NCBI GenBank assembly: GCA_948543815.1
Contig: CAOVHW010000001.1
Span: 148,382 to 212,381, forward strand
Source: an uncultured Eubacteriales bacterium
GTDB taxonomy: Bacteria; Bacillota; Clostridia; Lachnospirales; CAMVHY01
DNA length: 64,000 bases
Direction: 5' to 3'
The translations under genes were made by a program, and so were the position numbers. The notes under the pieces are model-generated. The model saw nothing but the letters and a program-made list of their open reading frames with translations, did no database searches and was not told the origin of the DNA. Shown piece after piece: positions 25,094 to 34,073 of the stretch (its first letter is position 1; each line of letters begins with the position of its first letter).

Positions 25094-26032
25094 ATGAAAA
25101 AATTTATCGGCATGATATTTTTATTATTAATGATAATAAAAATTCCGGTATTGGCACAAAAATATTCAAATTATAATTTCGATTTTATAACGCTGCATGA
25201 AATTAATACTCGTATTGAAAATGTGAAAGTAACCGGTTCATTGCCACATATTGATAAATTTAAAAGTAAAACATTTGAAAATCAATTGAATCAAAAAATA
25301 AATTTAATATATGAAAAAAAAATTGCCGAAGCAATTTCAAAAAATGTTAAATCATTGAAAATAAATTACAAAGTTAAAGCTGAAAAAAATATCATCTCAA
25401 TTTTATTCAATTTCTTAGGCGATAAAAATGACCTCGAGACGATAAATTTTAATCTAAGAACTTGTTCATTTGTTTCTATTTCTGATATTATTGGACCAAA
25501 TGGAACACAAATTGTAAATAAAATTATACATGATGAAACAATAAAAACGCCCGAAAAATATAATTTGAATTTCAATGGTATTGATAATGATCACAATTTT
25601 TTTGTTGACGGTGATAATTTAGTTGTGTCATTTAATGAATATGAATTATCGTCCGCGATAAAAGGCATTCAAACGTTTACAATAAAAATCAGCGGCGTAA
25701 AAAATAAAATTATTAACGCAAAAAATTATTATACGACTAAACCGTATGATTTGAAAATGATACCATTACGAAATGTTTGCGAGGCGTTTGATTTCGAAGT
25801 CGTTTGGCATGAGCCATCAGCTTCCGTAAAAATTTTTAATGATAAATTAACGGCGACAGCTTTAGTGAACAGAAATAATTATATGAAAAATAATGAAGCG
25901 CCACAAACTTTAGAAAGTGCGCCGCAAATTAAAAATAATCAAACGTATGTGCCAATTTCTTTTTTCGTTAAATATGCTAATTTGTTTTACTCAATTTCGG
26001 ACGATAATAATTTGATTTTTTCCCAATACTAA
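25094..26032 (+). CDS. Secreted DUF3298-like protein with stalk domain
   Basis: 312 residues: signal peptide (about 1-22, MIFLLLMIIKIPVLA), a DUF4163/DUF3298-type region (about 35-215), and a C-terminal copper-amine-oxidase-N-like stalk domain (about 215-312; MIPLRNVCEAFDFEVVWHEPSASV, TYVPISFFVKYANL). The PdaC-type N-terminal module here has no attached deacetylase. It is the third stalk-domain protein in the window. Probably a cell-surface protein; role unknown. Confidence 0.72.
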   Translation: MKKFIGMIFLLLMIIKIPVLAQKYSNYNFDFITLHEINTRIENVKVTGSLPHIDKFKSKTFENQLNQKINLIYEKKIAEAISKNVKSLKINYKVKAEKNIISILFNFLGDKNDLETINFNLRTCSFVSISDIIGPNGTQIVNKIIHDETIKTPEKYNLNFNGIDNDHNFFVDGDNLVVSFNEYELSSAIKGIQTFTIKISGVKNKIINAKNYYTTKPYDLKMIPLRNVCEAFDFEVVWHEPSASVKIFNDKLTATALVNRNNYMKNNEAPQTLESAPQIKNNQTYVPISFFVKYANLFYSISDDNNLIFSQY

Positions 26033-26037
26033 ATAAA

Positions 26038-26080
26038 AAAAATAGGCAGGCGATATACTCACCTGCCTACCTAATTATTT
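26038..26080. terminator. Bidirectional terminator
   Basis: TAGGCAGG (26043-26050) / CCTGCCTA (26062-26069) stem flanked by A-run and T-run on either side, between two convergent units. Confidence 0.82.
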
Positions 26081-26081
26081 T

Positions 26082-26321
26082 TTAATAACCTGAAACATCA
26101 AAAGTTGTTGTGTCATTTTTGTAAAATGTAATTGACTCAATCGCACTTAAATTTCCAACTGATGTTTCTATTGCATTTGCTGTTAAAATATTTCTTGCTG
26201 CCGTATTGATACGTGTAACGTTTTCTTGGACGTCTGCTTTAAAGTCAAATGCATTTGGTATTGTTAAACTAAATAGTTCGTTATCAGTAGTTCTATAAAC
26301 AATTTTGAAATAAGGATTCAT
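26082..26321 (-). CDS. DUF2922-like small protein (second copy)
   Basis: 79 residues: MNPYFKIVYRTTDNELFSLTIPNAF, then a helix with INTAARNILTANAI and a closing beta strand ITFYKNDTTTF. The layout, a strand pair followed by a helix over residues 30-50, fits DUF2922. It is the last of four tandem minus-strand genes and resembles the gene at 26536. Good AGGAGG site. Function unknown in the whole family. Confidence 0.7.
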   Translation of the reverse strand: MNPYFKIVYRTTDNELFSLTIPNAFDFKADVQENVTRINTAARNILTANAIETSVGNLSAIESITFYKNDTTTFDVSGY

Positions 26322-26333
26322 GTTAACCTCCTT

Positions 26334-26522
26334 TTACATTATAAATTCATATTTAACAGATTTAATAATTTCTGAAGGCGCAGAAACTTGATATGTCTTC
26401 ATCATATCTGCAAAATTATATATTGTTTCATCTGTCGCCGCATTATTTATATTACTATTTGAATAGGATTGGTCTTCAAATTTTAATGTAAGCTTCGTAT
26501 CTACTAAATTTAATTCAGCCAT
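26334..26522 (-). CDS. DUF1659-like small protein (second copy)
   Basis: 62 residues: TKLTLKFEDQ, a loop with Asn/Ser, then YNFADMMKTYQ and VKYEFIM, the DUF1659 pattern of two strands, a helix and a strand. It resembles the 67-residue gene at 26775. Starts with GGAGG upstream and stands 12 bases before its DUF2922-like partner. Function unknown. Confidence 0.65.
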   Translation of the reverse strand: MAELNLVDTKLTLKFEDQSYSNSNINNAATDETIYNFADMMKTYQVSAPSEIIKSVKYEFIM

Positions 26523-26535
26523 TATTTAACCTCCT

Positions 26536-26760
26536 TTAATTTATAGTGACATCAATAATTTGAGGTTCGATATATTTTACATATTTTTTCGCAATAGGTT
26601 TAGTACCTGAAGACGTTAAAATTATATTAGAAGTAATAATAAAATCCATATCTTCAGCAAATTGGTCAATATCATAGTAAGCTTTTGCATTAGGGATTTT
26701 TACACTAAGATTTCTCCCAAGGTCATTCATAAAAACAAATTCATAGTAATTTTTATTCAT
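26536..26760 (-). CDS. DUF2922-like small protein (first copy)
   Basis: 74 residues: YYEFVFMNDLGRNLSVKIPNAK, a helical middle FAEDMDFIITSNIIL, and a terminal strand VKYIEPQIIDVTI. Same layout as the 79-residue gene at 26082. Preceded by AAAAGGAGG. It is the second gene of the four-gene cassette. Confidence 0.68.
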   Translation of the reverse strand: MNKNYYEFVFMNDLGRNLSVKIPNAKAYYDIDQFAEDMDFIITSNIILTSSGTKPIAKKYVKYIEPQIIDVTIN

Positions 26761-26774
26761 AACTAATCCTCCTT

Positions 26775-26978
26775 TTATACATTAGTTAATTGTGAGTCAA
26801 CTATCTTATAAATTTTCTCAGCGCCATATTTTTGAACGGAAATAAATGCTTGAGCCGTAGCTAAAATATTATCGTTAGTAATACCGCTATTTTTCAAGTT
26901 AGAGAAAGTATAAGTTCCATTTTTATCAGTATATTTTATTTGAAATTTTGTAGCTTTAATAGTACTAGAAACCGCCAT
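26775..26978 (-). CDS. DUF1659-like small protein (first copy)
   Basis: 67 residues: IKATKFQIKYTDKNGTYTFSNLK, then ILATAQAFISVQKYGAEKIYKIVDSQL. This is the DUF1659 pattern seen before DUF2922 genes in many Firmicutes. AAGGAGGA precedes ATG 26978. First gene of the cassette. An imperfect palindrome ACATCCCGGAATGT lies upstream at 27005-27018. Confidence 0.65.
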   Translation of the reverse strand: MAVSSTIKATKFQIKYTDKNGTYTFSNLKNSGITNDNILATAQAFISVQKYGAEKIYKIVDSQLTNV

Positions 26979-27096
26979 AAAGATTCCTCCTTAAAAAATT
27001 ATTTACATCCCGGAATGTTATTTTTATAATACATGATAAATTTTGATAGTTATATATAAATTTTTAAAAAAATTTTTCATAAAATAGGTGATTATA

Positions 27097-27816
27097 ATGA
27101 AAACGACAGCTATTATAGCTGCCGGTGGAATTGGTAAACGATTTAATTCAACTCTCCCTAAACAATTTATATTACTCGCCGGTAAACCAATTATTATTCA
27201 TACTCTCGAAGTCTTTGAAAATTCTTCAGTAATTGACGAAATAATTGTCGTTTGTGTCAAGGATTATTTGAATTATTGCCATGAACTAGTAAAAAAGTTT
27301 GGACTACAAAAAGTTAAAAAAATAATTGCTGGCGCTAATGAACGTCAATCCTCTATCTATAACGCTATTAAAAATATTGATGACGCCAATTTTATTTGCG
27401 TGCATGATGCCGCACGCCCGTTTGTAAAAAATAATTTAATCACCGAAACAATTATTCAGTGCAAAAATAATGACGGCTGTATTTGTGCGTTAAATGCTCG
27501 CGACACAATTAAAGTTTGTAATGAATACGTTGAAAAAACTTTACCACGTGAAAAAATTTTTTTGGCGCAAACTCCTCAAACTTTTAAAGCTGAAATTTTG
27601 AAAATGGTTTATGAAAAAGCAATGATGGAAAATTTTTTTGGCACTGATGATTCAAGTTTGTTAGAACATTATGGATATAAAATAAAAGTAATAGCGGGGA
27701 ATACTGAAAATTTTAAAATAACCGAACCGTTCGATTTATTGCTTGCAGAAAGTTTGTTAACAAAATGTTCGATAAAAGGAGATAAAAATGAAAAATGGAA
27801 TTCCGTTGGCAACTAG
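27097..27816 (+). CDS. ispD: 2-C-methyl-D-erythritol 4-phosphate cytidylyltransferase
   Basis: Third step of the MEP isoprenoid pathway: MEP + CTP to CDP-ME. 239 residues from ATG 27097 (AGGTG 6 bases upstream; the GTG at 27088 overlaps that site). N-terminal AAGGIGKRF nucleotide loop, VHDAARPFV with the conserved Asp-Ala-Ala-Arg, and TPQTFKAEIL. The 3' end overlaps rarA by 29 bases. ispF is not adjacent. Confidence 0.94.
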   Translation: MKTTAIIAAGGIGKRFNSTLPKQFILLAGKPIIIHTLEVFENSSVIDEIIVVCVKDYLNYCHELVKKFGLQKVKKIIAGANERQSSIYNAIKNIDDANFICVHDAARPFVKNNLITETIIQCKNNDGCICALNARDTIKVCNEYVEKTLPREKIFLAQTPQTFKAEILKMVYEKAMMENFFGTDDSSLLEHYGYKIKVIAGNTENFKITEPFDLLLAESLLTKCSIKGDKNEKWNSVGN

Positions 27817-29053
27817 ATTTCGGCCCGATACTTTAGACAAATTTGTTGGACAGGAACATATTCTTGCGCCGGATAAAATTTTGTACAAAGCAATTCAAAA
27901 AGATAAATTAATGAATATGATTTTGTACGGGCCGCCCGGTACCGGTAAAACAACTTTGGCAATGATTATCGCTAAAAGTACGAAAAGTAATTTTGTAAAG
28001 CTAAATGCAACTTTCGCTGGTATAAAAGAAATTCGTGCAGTCGTTGAGAATGTGATGGGCCGCACGATTTTGTTTATCGATGAGATTCATCGTTTCAATA
28101 AAAGTCAACAAGATGCACTTTTGCCTTATACCGAAGATGGTACGTTGATTTTTATTGGCGCGACAACGGAAAATCCTTTTTTTGAAGTCAATAATGCTTT
28201 AATTTCGCGCTCGGTTATTTTTGAATTAAAACCGTTGTCGAAGACAAATATTGTTACATTGCTGAAAAATGTTTTGAGCGATTGCGAGAATGGTTTAGGT
28301 AAATATGATTTGAATGTCGATAATGCGGCAATAGAATTTTTGGCGGAAATTAGTAATGGCGATGCACGAATTGCGTTAAATTATCTTGAACTTTGTGTGA
28401 TTGCCGCACCTATTGAACAAGATGGAAAGTTGAAAATAAATTCAGATATTGTCGAAAAAACTTTACAACGTAAAAATATTAGCTATGATAAATCGGGCGA
28501 TAACCATTATGATGTTATTTCGGCGTTTATAAAAAGTATGCGAGGTTCTGCCCCTGATGCGGCCGTTCATTATTTGGCGAGAATGATAGAAGCAGGCGAA
28601 GACCCGGTTTTTATCGCGCGACGTATTGTAATTTGTGCGGCGGAGGATGTTGGAAACGCTGACCCACACGCTTTACAAATTGCAATGGCGGCGGCAAATG
28701 CTGTAAAGTTTATTGGATTTCCTGAAGCGCGTATAATTTTAGCACAGGCTGTGATTTATATTTCTTGCGCGCCAAAAAGCAATGCTTCATATCTTGCGAT
28801 TGATAAAGCATTGCATGATGTACGAGTAAAAAATATTGGACACGTTCCAAATCATTTGCAAGATAATCATTACAAAGGTGCGGAAAAATTGTCAAGAGGA
28901 TTGGACTATAAATATGTTCACGATTTTGAAAATCATTATGTGAAGCAGCAATATTTGCCAAATGAATTAGTCGGGACGATTTATTATGAGCCGAGTGAAA
29001 ACGGCGTGGAAAGAAAAATTAAACAGCGTTTAGAAAATTTGCGTGCGAATTAA
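27788..29053 (+). CDS. rarA: Replication-associated recombination ATPase RarA (MgsA)
   Basis: AAA+ ATPase of the WRNIP1/MgsA family acting at stalled forks. 421 residues. N-terminal ATRFRPDTLDKFVGQEH, Walker A YGPPGTGKTTLA (about 47-58), Walker B ILFIDEIHRFNK, sensor TTENPFFEVN, and the RarA-specific C-terminal FIARRIVICAAEDVGNADP and GHVPNHLQD. ATG 27788 has AAAGGAGAT and lies inside the ispD end. It converges with the next gene, overlapping by 4 bases. Confidence 0.94.
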   Translation: MKNGIPLATRFRPDTLDKFVGQEHILAPDKILYKAIQKDKLMNMILYGPPGTGKTTLAMIIAKSTKSNFVKLNATFAGIKEIRAVVENVMGRTILFIDEIHRFNKSQQDALLPYTEDGTLIFIGATTENPFFEVNNALISRSVIFELKPLSKTNIVTLLKNVLSDCENGLGKYDLNVDNAAIEFLAEISNGDARIALNYLELCVIAAPIEQDGKLKINSDIVEKTLQRKNISYDKSGDNHYDVISAFIKSMRGSAPDAAVHYLARMIEAGEDPVFIARRIVICAAEDVGNADPHALQIAMAAANAVKFIGFPEARIILAQAVIYISCAPKSNASYLAIDKALHDVRVKNIGHVPNHLQDNHYKGAEKLSRGLDYKYVHDFENHYVKQQYLPNELVGTIYYEPSENGVERKIKQRLENLRAN

Positions 29054-29625
29054 TTTTTTGCGAACATGTTGTAAAGCGTAAGAAATTGTTGACGTTTTTG
29101 TGGCGAAACTTTTTTAAGCAGTGCATTTATCATTGCAGTTTTTTGCTCATTACTGATATTTATTTTTTTATTGTAATCCATCATAATATTTATGGCGTCC
29201 ATCGGTGATTTTTGGTCGATATCGCGCATAAAATTTTCGATTAAATTTTTATCTTTATCGCTTAAATTGCTGAAAGCCGGGTCATTAAAAATATCGTGCA
29301 TATTGGTGTCATTCCCTTCATTTTTTTTGCTGACAATGTTTATTGCTTGATTAATCGTGCCAAAAATTTCGTCATTCATATAAATCTTCATGACATTTAT
29401 GATTGCACTTTCGATATCAAATTTATTTGGCGCATTCTCTTTTTTTGCATAAAGTTCATTTAACATTTGGATTTCAAAAATTTTTATCATGATGGCAATT
29501 TTTTTTTGATATTTAGAATCGATGTAAGGAACGATAGCTTTGATAGTTTTAAGTGCGGGCGTATTTATTTCGTCGTCGAAATATTTGACAGTTTTATCGT
29601 TCATGATGTGAATTATTTTTTCCAT
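29050..29625 (-). CDS. Hypothetical helical protein, 191 aa
   Basis: 191 residues from ATG 29625 (GAGAGG upstream; a slightly longer start has no ribosome site). Mostly helical, Ile/Met/Lys/Asn-rich, no membrane segment or signal. The C-terminal half reads LSDKDKNLIENFMRDID and SPQKRQQFLTLYNMF. No family recognised. The 5' end is covered by a strong hairpin at 29634-29667. It follows murI in the same direction, separated by that hairpin from the murI-ddl genes. Confidence 0.55.
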   Translation of the reverse strand: MEKIIHIMNDKTVKYFDDEINTPALKTIKAIVPYIDSKYQKKIAIMIKIFEIQMLNELYAKKENAPNKFDIESAIINVMKIYMNDEIFGTINQAINIVSKKNEGNDTNMHDIFNDPAFSNLSDKDKNLIENFMRDIDQKSPMDAINIMMDYNKKINISNEQKTAMINALLKKVSPQKRQQFLTLYNMFAKN

Positions 29626-29633
29626 AAAAAAAC

Positions 29634-29667
29634 CTCTCACATTTTATATATATAAAATATGAGAGAG
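29634..29667. repeat. Near-perfect inverted repeat over the 5' leader of the 191-aa gene
   Basis: CTCTCACATTTTA and TAAAATATGAGAG form a 13-bp stem with one G-U pair around TATATA. It sits between the murI stop and the next start on the minus strand. Could end the murI transcript, or hide the ribosome site of the next gene. A CATATTTTA box lies within it. Confidence 0.5.
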
Positions 29668-29689
29668 TTTTCAGTTTGATTCATGAAAG

Positions 29690-30487
29690 TCAAAAATTTT
29701 TTTGTTTAAAGTTTTGAGGCGGATAATTTTTTTTCAATATTTTATTACACATATGCCGAAATTTTTTAGGATTATCACTCGTATAAAAAATTATGTTGGG
29801 ATTATTTTTGTGACGAAAAATTTTGTGATTCATCAAATATTTTTGAACTTTAATTGCAGTAAATTTTGCCGGGTCAATTATTTTTACCGTCGGCAAGATT
29901 TTTTTTATGTTATTCATAAACAATGGATAATGTGTGCAAGAAAGAATCAGCGTGTCTATTTGCGTTTTTTTGAATTCGTTGAGATAAGTCTTTGCGGCTT
30001 CATACGAAATTTTGTTATTAGTCCAATCTTCTTCGGCAAGCGGAACAAACAATGGACACGCTTTAGTAAAAACTTTGACATTATTATTTTTCTTTGCGAT
30101 AAATTTTTCGCAAGCATGATTTTGTAATGTAGCTTCTGTTCCGATTATACCGATAAATTTATTTTGAGTTGCTTTAATTCCAGCGTTAAGACCATTAGTC
30201 AAAACTTCAATGATTGGCGTATCAAATTCTTTTTGCAATTCGTAAAAACAATTTGAACTGACAGTGTTGCATGCGATTACAATTAATTTTACATTTTGTG
30301 CAATAAGAAATTTTACAATTTGGCGGCTGAGATTTAAAAGTTTTTGTTTGGATTTATTTCCGTATGGTGTGTTTGCAGTGTCGGCGCAATAAATTATGTT
30401 TTCGTTTGGCAAAATTCTCATTATTTCTTTTAAAACTGTGAGGCCGCCAATTCCCGAGTCAAATATTCCTATTGCTCTATCTTCCAT
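29690..30487 (-). CDS. murI: Glutamate racemase
   Basis: Makes D-glutamate for peptidoglycan. 265 residues. IGIFDSGIGGLTVLKEI at the start, catalytic Cys in VIACNTVSSNC and in ILSCTHYPLF, and YCADTANTPYG. Normal length. The start overlaps the end of ddl by 19 bases, so the two wall-precursor genes form one unit. Confidence 0.94.
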   Translation of the reverse strand: MEDRAIGIFDSGIGGLTVLKEIMRILPNENIIYCADTANTPYGNKSKQKLLNLSRQIVKFLIAQNVKLIVIACNTVSSNCFYELQKEFDTPIIEVLTNGLNAGIKATQNKFIGIIGTEATLQNHACEKFIAKKNNNVKVFTKACPLFVPLAEEDWTNNKISYEAAKTYLNEFKKTQIDTLILSCTHYPLFMNNIKKILPTVKIIDPAKFTAIKVQKYLMNHKIFRHKNNPNIIFYTSDNPKKFRHMCNKILKKNYPPQNFKQKNF

Positions 30488-31569
30488 ATTTTTTGTTCAC
30501 GCCCTACACCTTTTTTCATGGCTAAATCAATTAATTTGTCAAGCAAAACTTCCATGCCAATGCCTTCGTTTTCCCACAGTTTTGGATACATACTTATCGA
30601 AGTGAAGCCGGGCATTGTATTTATTTCGCTGAAGTAAACAGTTTTGTCATCGACTAAGAAATCTACGCGTGCTAATCCACTTCCATCAACTGCTTTAAAA
30701 ATTCGTGCGGAGTAATCACGAATTTGTTCGACAACTTCTTTTGGTAAATCGGCCGGAATTACAGTGTAAGAAGATTTGTCAACATATTTTGCATCGTAAG
30801 TATAAAATTCTTGTTCAAATTTTAATTCGCCGACGCCAGAAACATTTATTTCGCCATCGATAGCATTGCCTAAAACTGCGCACTCAAATTCGCGGCCAAC
30901 AATAGTTTTTTCAACGATAACTTTTTTGTCATAGTGAAAAGCGAGTTCGATTCCATTTAACAATTCATTTTTTTTTGTGGCTTTTGACATACCAATTGAT
31001 GAGCCGCTATTACATGGTTTGATGAAACAATTATATCCGATTTTTTTACGAATATTTTTCAAAATTTCTTCACTATTATTTTTAAATTCACATTCACTGA
31101 AAGCAATGTAATCTGTTTGATTAAGGCCGGCAGATGCGGCTATGATACGCATAAAACTTTTGTCCATGCTTACAGCGGAACTAAGGACGCCGCAGCCGAC
31201 ATAAGGTATTCCGGAAATTTCAAATAAGCCTTGAATTTTTCCGTCTTCACCATATGGGCCATGAAAGACGGGGAAAATTATATCGATACAAATTAATTTA
31301 GCCTTATCTTTTACGATACGGAATAAACCTTTTTGTGAACGATTTACACTTAATGAGACATTCGCACCGATTTTTTCCCATTTCCAATCATTTAAATCAC
31401 TCGTATAATTATCATACATAATCCACGAGCCTTCTTTATTGATATAAATAGGGATAATATTATATTTTTCTGTAGATAATTTACTGATAATATTATTAGC
31501 GGAAGTTCGTGATATCATATGTTCAGGGGAATCACCGCCATAAATTACGGCTACATTTAATTTTTTCAT
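30469..31569 (-). CDS. ddl: D-alanine--D-alanine ligase
   Basis: ATP-dependent ligase producing D-Ala-D-Ala. 366 residues, the long form with an extended N-terminus (YGGDSPEHMISRTSA). ATP-grasp motifs: HGPYGEDGKIQGLFEI, SAVSMDKSFMR, KPCNSGSSIGMSKA and the metal-binding EINTMPGFTSISMYP. Expressed from its own promoter divergent to rplS. Nothing suggests D-lactate specificity, but this cannot be excluded by eye. Confidence 0.93.
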   Translation of the reverse strand: MKKLNVAVIYGGDSPEHMISRTSANNIISKLSTEKYNIIPIYINKEGSWIMYDNYTSDLNDWKWEKIGANVSLSVNRSQKGLFRIVKDKAKLICIDIIFPVFHGPYGEDGKIQGLFEISGIPYVGCGVLSSAVSMDKSFMRIIAASAGLNQTDYIAFSECEFKNNSEEILKNIRKKIGYNCFIKPCNSGSSIGMSKATKKNELLNGIELAFHYDKKVIVEKTIVGREFECAVLGNAIDGEINVSGVGELKFEQEFYTYDAKYVDKSSYTVIPADLPKEVVEQIRDYSARIFKAVDGSGLARVDFLVDDKTVYFSEINTMPGFTSISMYPKLWENEGIGMEVLLDKLIDLAMKKGVGREQKIWKIEQ

Positions 31570-31598
31570 TGATAGCTACCTCCACAAATTTTGTTCTC

Positions 31599-31628
31599 AG
31601 TATAGCATTATGCAAAATATGAATTCAA
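31599..31628 (-). promoter_or_regulatory. Sigma-A promoter of ddl-murI
   Basis: Minus strand TTGAAT (31623-31628), 18-base spacer, TATACT (31599-31604), 30 bases before ddl. Confidence 0.6.
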
Positions 31629-31650
31629 GATTACAACTATAAAAAAAATC

Positions 31651-31680
31651 TTGCAGAAAATATTTCATTCGTGATATAAT
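31651..31680 (+). promoter_or_regulatory. Sigma-A promoter of rplS
   Basis: TTGCAG (31651-31656), 18-base spacer, TATAAT (31675-31680), about 50 bases before rplS. Confidence 0.65.
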
Positions 31681-31730
31681 TTTATTTGTGTGCAAAAAAA
31701 TTGTGTGTGAAAAAAATTAGGAGGATTATA

Positions 31731-32084
31731 ATGCAAGCAATAATAAAACAAATTGAGAGTGAGCAGTTAAAACCAAATATCAAAACTTTTAACGTTGGTG
31801 ATACTGTAAAAGTTCACGCAAAAATTATTGAGGGTACGAAAGAACGTATCCAAGTTTTTGAGGGAACCGTTATCCGTTTCCAAAATGGTGGCTTGAACGA
31901 AGTCTTTACCGTTCGTAAAATCTCTTCAGGTATTGGCGTTGAAAAAACTTGGCCGCTTCATTCTCCTAAAATTGTTAAAATTGATGTCGTACGTCGTGGA
32001 ATAGTTCGCCGTGCAAAACTTTTTTACTTACGCAATCGTGTTGGTAAAGCTGCAAAAGTTAAAGAAGCTATTAATAAAAAATAA
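31731..32084 (+). CDS. rplS: 50S ribosomal protein L19
   Basis: 117 residues from ATG 31731 with TTAGGAGGA upstream, the usual L19 length. Typical sequence: [68 protein letters not shown]. It stands alone here with its own promoter; the usual neighbours rpsP, rimM and trmD are absent. Confidence 0.97.
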   Translation: MQAIIKQIESEQLKPNIKTFNVGDTVKVHAKIIEGTKERIQVFEGTVIRFQNGGLNEVFTVRKISSGIGVEKTWPLHSPKIVKIDVVRRGIVRRAKLFYLRNRVGKAAKVKEAINKK

Positions 32085-32087
32085 AAA

Positions 32088-32233
32088 AAGACTTTAAAAA
32101 ACAAAATCGTTCTTTTTTTATAAAAAAAGAACCAAAAAAATTTTATAAAAAAATCTTTGCGTATTGTACGCAAAGATTTTTTTTGTTAAAGTTCTTTTGG
32201 TTACTTTTCTTTCAAGAAAAGTAAGGTTTTAAC
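32088..32233. repeat. Nested-hairpin intergenic repeat, copy C
   Basis: Between convergent rplS and the 3D-domain gene, in inverted orientation relative to copy B: inner hairpin AAATCTTTGCGT/ACGCAAAGATTT, GTTAAAGTTCTTTT, then ACTTTTCTTTCAAGAAAAGT. The inner hairpin with T-runs on both sides probably terminates both genes. Confidence 0.75.
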
Positions 32234-33182
32234 TTAATATATGAACTTTTATTTGGCGGCGTCCAAATTTTTTTGCATCATACAAACTTTCATAAAACAA
32301 ATCAATTTTATTTCCTTTAATTGCGCCGCCGGTATCGAGTGCTGTCGCATAGCCATAACCTTCGATGAATAATTTACTGCCGAGTGGAATAACTTTTGGG
32401 TCAACAGCAACGACACCACGCCGAGCTTTTGCACCGGTTGCTGTTATGCCGTAACCTTTATCGCCGGGTCTTTTGCCAGTACTTTCGAAACCGGCGGTAT
32501 ATGCACTGGCGTTCATTATCAAAACATTTTTACAAGTTCCTCTAGTAATTATTTTTTCGATTGGCTTTTTTATTATTGTTTCATTTTTAGTACGTGAAAT
32601 TTCATCGTTACCGCTAAAAATTATTTCTTCTGTAATTAATTTTTCACCGTTGATACCATTTTGTACAATTTGTTCAACATTTTCCAATAATTTATCGGAA
32701 TAAATAATTTTAGTTTCGAACGGAATTATTTCAGTTTTTTCAATTAATTCGGTACGCTGTGAATAAAATTTTAATTCGTGGCAATTTCGTAATTTAAAAT
32801 CATTATTTTGTGCGCATGTAAATTCTTTATCAAATTCTTTTTGCAAAACTTTTAGGAAATCGCTGACGGTATCATTAAACTTGACATTAAAAATTTTTTC
32901 TTTATCGTCAACGAGAACTTTTAAGATAAAAGGGCGTTCGATTTCGATATTCATTCCATTGAAGATTTGGTCATTCATTTTTTTATTTACGAAATCATTT
33001 TTAGAGATGAAAATATTATTTTGCGTAAAGAATTCTTTAACGGTTTCGGAGTCAGTTGAAAAATTTGTAATAATTCCGTTATCGATGACAGAGATATTTT
33101 TATAGTTCAAAGCTTCGGCTTTACTGCTGAATAAAAAGATGAGAAGTAGCATGCAAAATAGCAAAAAAAATTTTTTAAACAT
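32229..33182 (-). CDS. Secreted 3D-domain / G5-type cell-wall protein (YabE-like)
   Basis: 317 residues: signal peptide (about 1-24), ubiquitin-like DUF348 repeat(s) (about 30-140), a G5-type region (about 145-215; EKTEIIPFETKI, GINGEKLI), and a C-terminal 3D domain (about 222-317). The 3D domain shows NASAYTAG, TATGAKARRGVVAVDP, YATALDTGG and GNKIDLFYES with the three conserved Asp. YabE/Rpf2-like proteins are murein hydrolases or wall remodelling factors. Start ATG 33182. Confidence 0.88.
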   Translation of the reverse strand: MFKKFFLLFCMLLLIFLFSSKAEALNYKNISVIDNGIITNFSTDSETVKEFFTQNNIFISKNDFVNKKMNDQIFNGMNIEIERPFILKVLVDDKEKIFNVKFNDTVSDFLKVLQKEFDKEFTCAQNNDFKLRNCHELKFYSQRTELIEKTEIIPFETKIIYSDKLLENVEQIVQNGINGEKLITEEIIFSGNDEISRTKNETIIKKPIEKIITRGTCKNVLIMNASAYTAGFESTGKRPGDKGYGITATGAKARRGVVAVDPKVIPLGSKLFIEGYGYATALDTGGAIKGNKIDLFYESLYDAKKFGRRQIKVHILS

Positions 33183-33323
33183 AAATTACACTCCTTAGCA
33201 TTTTTACTTATATTATATTAACATTTGCTTAATAATTATGCAATATATTTATAAAATGTTACACAATTGTTTTTTGCTTTTGGCGCAAAATATTTTACAA
33301 CGATAAATTTAAGGAGGATATAG

Positions 33324-34073
33324 GTGAAAATTCTATTGACAATTTCTTATGATGGAACAAATTATTTTGGATGGCAGCGTCAAAAAAATGTAATAACTGT
33401 GCAACAAATTGTCGAAGAAAAAATTTCATTGCTACTAAAAAAAAATATAAAAATAATCGGTGCCAGTCGCACCGATTCAAAAGTTCATGCACTTGCTCAA
33501 AAAGCAATGTTCAATATCGATTATTGCAATATACTGCCAGAAAAATTTCCGCTCGCAATAAATAATTTTTTGCCAAACGATATTGTCATAACTGATGCAA
33601 AAATTGTTGATGAAAATTTTCATGCGCGCTACGATGTGTCAAAAAAAATTTACCAATATAAAATTTTGAATACGCAATTTCCAATTCCGCAATATAGAAA
33701 TTATTGTTGGCATGTGAAAAATAAATTGGACAAACAAAATATGATTGACGCAACAAAAATTTTTATTGGAACGCAAGATTTTGCAAGTTTTTGTGCTAGT
33801 GGTTCATCTGTAAAATCTACGATAAGAACTATTTATGATTTTTTTATCACGTTCGATAAAAATTTTATTACGTTTGAAATTACTGCTGATGGATTTTTGT
33901 ACAATATGGTACGAATAATTGTTGCAACAATTGTCGATGTTGGAATCGGTAAAATAAATTTGGCAGACATAAAAAAAATAATTGATGACAAAAAAAGAAA
34001 TCCTAAATGCAAAACGGCGCCGCCTCAAGGTTTGACATTGATGAATATAATTTATAAAGGAGAAATCAAATGA
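33324..34073 (+). CDS. truA: tRNA pseudouridine synthase A
   Basis: Forms pseudouridine at tRNA positions 38-40. 249 residues. Catalytic Asp in GASRTDSKVHALAQ, N-terminal SYDGTNYFGWQRQ, C-terminal FLYNMVRIIVATIVDVGIGK and TAPPQGLTL. Start is GTG 33324 with AAGGAGG 8 bases upstream. The stop overlaps the next small gene (ATGA). Confidence 0.95.
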   Translation: MKILLTISYDGTNYFGWQRQKNVITVQQIVEEKISLLLKKNIKIIGASRTDSKVHALAQKAMFNIDYCNILPEKFPLAINNFLPNDIVITDAKIVDENFHARYDVSKKIYQYKILNTQFPIPQYRNYCWHVKNKLDKQNMIDATKIFIGTQDFASFCASGSSVKSTIRTIYDFFITFDKNFITFEITADGFLYNMVRIIVATIVDVGIGKINLADIKKIIDDKKRNPKCKTAPPQGLTLMNIIYKGEIK

